The notes under the pieces are model-generated. The model made no database searches and was not told the origin of the DNA. It saw nothing but the letters and a program-made list of their open reading frames with translations. Shown in pieces: positions 30,474 through 34,281 of a stretch of 34,281 nt of DNA. Source of the DNA: Bacteroidales bacterium (GTDB taxonomy: Bacteria > Bacteroidota > Bacteroidia > Bacteroidales > JAIOZK01); assembly GCA_021740625.1 (NCBI GenBank), contig JAIOZK010000037.1, forward strand, positions 1 through 34,281. The letters run 5' to 3'. Numbering within the stretch: the stretch's first letter is position 1; each line of letters begins with the position of its first letter. The position numbers and the translations under genes are program-made.

Positions 30474-32927
30474 TCAATAGACAAGGAGTTTTTTAATGTA
30501 TATCTGATCATCTAGGCTAACCTCAAGGAAAAATACACCTTTCAGTTTATTGTCAAATAATACTTTGTTGTGCCTGCTGATCAATGATCCGGGCTGTCTG
30601 ACTTCCCTGCCGCCAACATCCAACAATCTGTAGCTCGCAGTTTTATAATCCCTTTTGATATTCAAATGGATATATCCGTTACAGGGATTGGGAAAAACGC
30701 ATATATTCTCATCAAAAATCGTTTCCAGAATACCAAATGGTTCGGCATTAATTTCGCTAATCACCGAAACACCGTTTATGGCGTACTTCCCATCGGCATT
30801 ATAAAATTGCTGGTTGTATTCAACATCCAGTTGAAATTCTTTGTTATTATCTTCCTGGAAAAGTCTGAAGTACATTTCATCGCCCGGGGCAAAGCCTTCA
30901 ATTTCCCCTTCGGACAAATCATCATCTGCAAATGCAGTGATAACGGTAAAGCTCTTCGAAGTATCATACATGCTAATTCCAACACAAAGGTCATCCGGAG
31001 TAAAAGCCCCGATGGGATCCCCATTTACAATCCCTTCGACGCTTTCCAGGTCGCTGTTTTTGAAGGCGATCAAATGGGAAAAGCCTGTTCTTATTACATC
31101 ATTCCAGGGATATTCGAAGTTGGTTTCCGGAACCTGCACATTTTTCTCAGTTATATAATTATAATCCCAGAAGGTAAAACTGCAGGCTTCGTTGACGTTG
31201 ATAAAATAAGTTGTATTCTTTTTCAACAGGTATAAATTCCCTGCACCGATACTTTCCCAGTAAAGATTGTCTCCGCCGATTTCCTTGATGATATTAAAAT
31301 TTTCTCCCAGAGAATCCGTAAGATACACCCTGTAAAAATCATTTGTACTCAGCACAGGAAGCAAATTCCAGCCGTTATGATCCATATCGAAATGAACAGT
31401 TTTGTTTCTAACCTCCAGTCCATAAAACTCAACTGAATCAGCTTCAGACATCCGGGCGATATACCCTGAATAGGTATCCCAATCGCCTATTGTATTAAAA
31501 CCGGTACTGGGAATATAAAACTGATCAAAATTCCTGACACCTACCAGCTTATCCTCAAGACCTTCAAACAGCAGGTTAACTGCAGGATAATCAGGAATGT
31601 TATAGCTTGCTATCCCACTAAATCCTGCCGGCAAATCCACATACACAGAAGTGGGCATGATAGGATCATCCCTGTATATTTTGACTGAATCAATGTATTC
31701 CGTATCCCCTACATTAACTTTCGCAACAATTGTATTTTCATTGTCAGGCAAATAAACATCCTGAGCAACAAAGCTATTGTTGGATACCGGGTAGGTTTTA
31801 CCATTAATGATAACTTCCTTGACTTTATCATTCATACAAAAGCCTTTCACTACTATCATGTGTAATGGTGTATGTGTATTATTGGGTGGATTCGCAATCA
31901 AGAGGTTTTTTGAATTTGCTTCTCTATTGGTAACCAGTGGGATTTTTTGAAGCGCGCCACCCGGAATGCAATATCCTTCATGTGGCATGCACCAATCCAT
32001 CAAAGGATAGAGTGTATTTTCCGGCTTGGGAAATGACCCAAAATTTTCATAAGAAGGCAGCGGGTTTATGCAATAGGCTGGATCAAAATACAACCATCGA
32101 TTGTGAATAAATGCCAGGCTTGTAAAATACTGAGATTCTCGCAATCGCGGCCTGTGTTTCGCGAGCAACAACCTGTTCAAGGGAAATCCGCTTCTGTACA
32201 AAAGCGTAGTCAGGATTTGCGGACGGGAAATTCCCGTACTCCACGGCACACAATCAAACCTGAAGAATGTGCTTGCAATCCTCTGCAAAGAAGGATAACC
32301 GGACGCTGTTAAATACTCATTTGCTTTGATCCAACTGGGATCATCCGGATCGTACCAGTGGTTGTCCAGCAACCAGTTCCAAACAATACCAATCTTTTCA
32401 TAAAGCACAGAATCGTCGGTGGTCGTGCTTGTCCCGGCACCAATTTCATCCAGCAACATATTAATGGTATCAGATTGCTGATTGATATCCGGAAAAAGAT
32501 CATCTCCCTGCATTATATCACCGTCGTTCCTGTAATTATAAATGTTGTTGAACATGTAATAGACCATTCCCATGTTATGACTCATAACAAGGTAATAAGG
32601 ATTGTACATCAGAGCAAAGTTATTTGCTGCATAGGGTGTCTGCATGCTAACCATTTTGGATTCGAATTCAGGGGCAACCACAAGAATTGTATAGTCGCTG
32701 TATACAGGAACTTCAATGGAATACATTCCACCGACATCAGTAGTATCCACATAAACGGTACCTTGTGGAAGCATATCCCCATTGCCTGCGTAAACAACTG
32801 CACCCGGAATATTTTCACCCGTAACGAAATCGTAAACGGTTCCCGCAAAATAATCAGACTGTGAAGAACATATTTGAATACTGAAAAAAAACAGAATAAA
32901 CGAAAATGTAAAAACCCTGGTTTTCAT
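30474..32927 (-). CDS. T9SS-sorted surface protein with CarboxypepD_reg and transglutaminase-like segments
   Basis: 817 residues, signal peptide 1-22. Residues about 25-90 resemble a carboxypeptidase-regulatory beta sandwich (GTVYDFVTGENIPGAVVYAG). Residues about 165-290 read like a transglutaminase-like fold: a cysteine (C226) before a helix with SRPQILTTLLYRSGFPLNRL, then FIHNRWLYFDPAYC with D282. The position where the catalytic His should lie, about 11 residues before W278, appears to be Gln/Tyr (Q266/Y267), so catalytic activity is doubtful. The remaining region is beta-rich and carries no recognised enzyme motif. The last ~85 residues are a T9SS type A sorting domain (VFPNPCNGYIHLNIKRD...IYIKKLLVY). 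The gene has its own promoter and is separated by 145 nt from the TPR gene downstream. Confidence 0.83.
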   Translation of the reverse strand: MKTRVFTFSFILFFFSIQICSSQSDYFAGTVYDFVTGENIPGAVVYAGNGDMLPQGTVYVDTTDVGGMYSIEVPVYSDYTILVVAPEFESKMVSMQTPYAANNFALMYNPYYLVMSHNMGMVYYMFNNIYNYRNDGDIMQGDDLFPDINQQSDTINMLLDEIGAGTSTTTDDSVLYEKIGIVWNWLLDNHWYDPDDPSWIKANEYLTASGYPSLQRIASTFFRFDCVPWSTGISRPQILTTLLYRSGFPLNRLLLAKHRPRLRESQYFTSLAFIHNRWLYFDPAYCINPLPSYENFGSFPKPENTLYPLMDWCMPHEGYCIPGGALQKIPLVTNREANSKNLLIANPPNNTHTPLHMIVVKGFCMNDKVKEVIINGKTYPVSNNSFVAQDVYLPDNENTIVAKVNVGDTEYIDSVKIYRDDPIMPTSVYVDLPAGFSGIASYNIPDYPAVNLLFEGLEDKLVGVRNFDQFYIPSTGFNTIGDWDTYSGYIARMSEADSVEFYGLEVRNKTVHFDMDHNGWNLLPVLSTNDFYRVYLTDSLGENFNIIKEIGGDNLYWESIGAGNLYLLKKNTTYFINVNEACSFTFWDYNYITEKNVQVPETNFEYPWNDVIRTGFSHLIAFKNSDLESVEGIVNGDPIGAFTPDDLCVGISMYDTSKSFTVITAFADDDLSEGEIEGFAPGDEMYFRLFQEDNNKEFQLDVEYNQQFYNADGKYAINGVSVISEINAEPFGILETIFDENICVFPNPCNGYIHLNIKRDYKTASYRLLDVGGREVRQPGSLISRHNKVLFDNKLKGVFFLEVSLDDQIYIKKLLVY

Positions 32928-32961
32928 TTTGATTTGGTTTGGTTAATAAACATTTAACATA

Positions 32962-32992
32962 CAAATATATACAATTTTTAAGTATGTGTAAA
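32962..32992 (-). promoter_or_regulatory. putative promoter for the transglutaminase-like T9SS cargo
   Basis: TTTA (32992-32989), exactly 19 nt, then TATATTTG (32969-32962) on the minus strand; ATG follows about 35 nt downstream. This is the best match to the Bacteroidota consensus in the window. Confidence 0.55.
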
Positions 32993-33110
32993 GGAAATCA
33001 GGCATTTATCTTCATGAATCTATCTTTTCGCCAGAATTGAACTTTTCCGGGACATGCCTGGGGGGTATGAAGGCTGGAAAAATAGAACCACTCAAACTTG
33101 CTTATGATTT

Positions 33111-33491
33111 TCATTTATCTTTCCTTGTATAGCATTTCCTGAAAAAGTTCATATACACGGAAACAAGCAAAGCTGCGAAAAAGCAAACCACAGTAAGGGT
33201 ATTGGCTGCATCAGCCGAAATTTTTATATCCAATAATCGCCTGGATAAATAATGAACATAGGAATAAGTGCCGGGATGCCTGCCCAGCTGATCCAGCACT
33301 TCAAAATGCCAGTCGGTTAAGGGACAATAACCCATGCCGTAAAATAATCCGAGTAAAAACCATGAGCCGCCTGTAAGCAGAAGTATTATCAAATTGAGCT
33401 TTCTTGTCTTTTTGAATATCCAGCCGAACAGGTTGAAAATGATCAGGGCAGAATGAAAAATGAGGAAGAATATGTCGAGGAAATTCAGCAT
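33111..33491 (-). CDS. DUF2784-family integral membrane protein
   Basis: 126 residues with four hydrophobic segments (about 3-25, 35-52, 95-115 and a shorter one). The family signature GYCPLTDWHFEVLDQLG is clear. DUF2784 proteins are conserved membrane proteins without known function. ATG 33491 is used; TAACTTTG upstream (33530-33523) may be a -7 box. The neighbouring tRNA genes are on the same strand, separated by a hairpin at 33655-33689. Confidence 0.88.
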   Translation of the reverse strand: MLNFLDIFFLIFHSALIIFNLFGWIFKKTRKLNLIILLLTGGSWFLLGLFYGMGYCPLTDWHFEVLDQLGRHPGTYSYVHYLSRRLLDIKISADAANTLTVVCFFAALLVSVYMNFFRKCYTRKDK

Positions 33492-33522
33492 TTATTCAGT
33501 TTTTGCATTTTGCCATTCAGAA

Positions 33523-33530
33523 CAAAGTTA
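33523..33530 (-). promoter_or_regulatory. putative -7 box for the DUF2784 gene
   Basis: TAACTTTG on the minus strand matches TAnnTTTG 32 nt before the ATG. No convincing -33 element was found. Confidence 0.35.
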
Positions 33531-33654
33531 CAGAAAGGGAAATCGCTTATGAATTAAACTTAATATAAGACAATCCAATTAATCTGAATACTTGCATAAA
33601 AATTGTTTCAACTATGTTTAAACCAAAGCTTATTGAAACCGTAGGCTCATAAAT

Positions 33655-33689
33655 ACAAAAGCCTTGCAAACTATCATATACAAGGCTTT
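33655..33689 (-). terminator. terminator after tRNA-Pro
   Basis: AAAGCCTTG (33658-33666) and CAAGGCTTT (33681-33689) form a perfect 9-bp stem, loop of 14 nt, 9 nt after the tRNA 3' end. The minus-strand tail is TTTTGTATTT. Confidence 0.7.
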
Positions 33690-33697
33690 ACATTTTG

Positions 33698-33772
33698 TCG
33701 GGGTAGCAGGATTTGAACCTGCGACCTCCTGCTCCCAAAGCAGGCGCGCTGACCGGACTACGCTATACCCCG
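33698..33772 (-). tRNA. tRNA-Pro (anticodon TGG)
   Basis: The minus strand has a complete cloverleaf: 7-bp acceptor stem CGGGGTA/TACCCCG, discriminator A, anticodon loop with TGG, and T-loop GGTTCAAATCC. The 3' CCA is not encoded. Confidence 0.95.
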
Positions 33773-33938
33773 GATAAGATTTTCGATTGTCGATTGTCGA
33801 TTTTTCGAAATTGAATCAATCATTAAAAGCGAAAAGCTCTAAAAGAAAAAGAACCAATTTCGTCTTCAATCATTGGGTCATATCCATCAATAAAACCGCC
33901 TTTGTCTCAATTACTATTGGGACTACAGCGGTTGAGAG

Positions 33939-34027
33939 CGGAGAGGGGGGGATTCGAACCCCCGATACCCTTTGACAGGCATGCCGGTTTAGCAAACCGG
34001 TGGTTTCAGCCACTCACCCACCTCTCC
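33939..34027 (-). tRNA. tRNA-Ser (anticodon GCT)
   Basis: Acceptor stem GGAGAGG/CCTCTCC with discriminator G, anticodon stem CCGGT/ACCGG with loop TTGCTAA (GCT), long variable arm and GGTTCGAATCC T-loop. It reads Ser codons AGC/AGT. CCA is not encoded. The 33773-33938 gap between the tRNAs contains only a short run of CGATTGT direct repeats. Confidence 0.95.
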
Positions 34028-34035
34028 AGGTGTTG

Positions 34036-34281
34036 TTTAAGAACTAATTTAGGAGTGCATGACGTGTTTGCATCCGCCGGCTGGCGGATCAGCCATGAAC
34101 CCAACTCTACAAGTATTGTTAAGAACTATGTTAAGAGTACATGACGTGTTTGCATCCGCCGGCTGGCGGATCAGCCACGAACCCAACTCTACAAGTATTG
34201 TTAAGAACTATGTTAAGAGTGCATGACCTGTTTGCATCCGCCGGCTGGCGGATCAGCCACGAACCCAACTCTACAAGTATT
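34036..34281. repeat. 82-bp tandem repeat, three copies, running off the window
   Basis: Copies at 34036-34117, 34118-34199 and 34200-34281 share an 82-bp period. Copies 2 and 3 differ at 2 positions; copy 1 differs from copy 2 at about 6. Each contains the hairpin ATCCGCC-ggct-GGCGGAT, related to the one at 15785-15800. The window ends exactly at a unit boundary, so more copies probably follow. Confidence 0.9.

Noticed and set aside
33902-34144. Small proteins over the tRNA-Ser region
   Set aside because: These frames overlap a complete tRNA gene and the tandem repeat.
34036-34281. CRISPR array
   Set aside because: The whole 82-bp unit is repeated, without unique spacers between shorter repeats, and no cas genes are present.

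Overview
The window looks like part of a chromosome or large contig from a Bacteroidota bacterium, most likely a Bacteroidales-like lineage. The evidence is: several predicted type IX secretion (T9SS) cargo proteins with C-terminal sorting domains; two LruC-domain proteins; many Bacteroidota-type lipoproteins; TAnnTTTG promoter boxes with a TTTG-like -33 element; tRNA genes without encoded CCA; and moderate to low GC. No plasmid, phage or complete insertion-sequence genes were seen.

Layout. 1-832 is the 5' part of a TPR protein cut by the window edge. 931-6997 (minus strand) holds a lipoprotein/LruC pair, then trmO, a HAD phosphatase, a GT39-like membrane glycosyltransferase and a small T9SS cargo. 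7043-7194 is a MITE-like element. 7228-12744 (minus) is an ECF sigma factor, an overlapping membrane-anchored beta-barrel protein and a 1198-aa T9SS cargo, probably one operon. 12745-15997 is an accessory, repeat-rich stretch: REP-like hairpins, a broken small gene, a FISUMP-domain lipoprotein whose 3' end looks like the variable region of a diversity-generating retroelement (DGR), and an AAA/DUF4143 ATPase. 15998-24017 is more ordinary: sucC, a LolD-like ABC ATPase with a 14-repeat exported protein, a NifS-like PLP enzyme and a metallophosphoesterase. 24332-26289 is a hybrid histidine kinase with a separate receiver. 26410-29096 (minus) is a second lipoprotein/LruC cassette. 29441-33491 (minus) has a TPR lipoprotein, a transglutaminase-like T9SS cargo and a DUF2784 protein. 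The window ends with tRNA-Pro, tRNA-Ser and an 82-bp tandem repeat that runs off the edge.

How the genes fit together. Much of the coding capacity goes to the cell surface: two LruC cassettes, three T9SS cargoes, TPR lipoproteins, and a sigma factor paired with a membrane/barrel protein that could sense the envelope. The most interesting spot is 13160-14209. It has a DGR-type variable region with strongly NNC-biased codons and an accessory-like ORF fragment directly downstream, but no reverse transcriptase or template repeat in the window. The target gene also carries two mutually compensating frame disruptions. It is either a decaying DGR target or a remote target served by a reverse transcriptase elsewhere in the genome.
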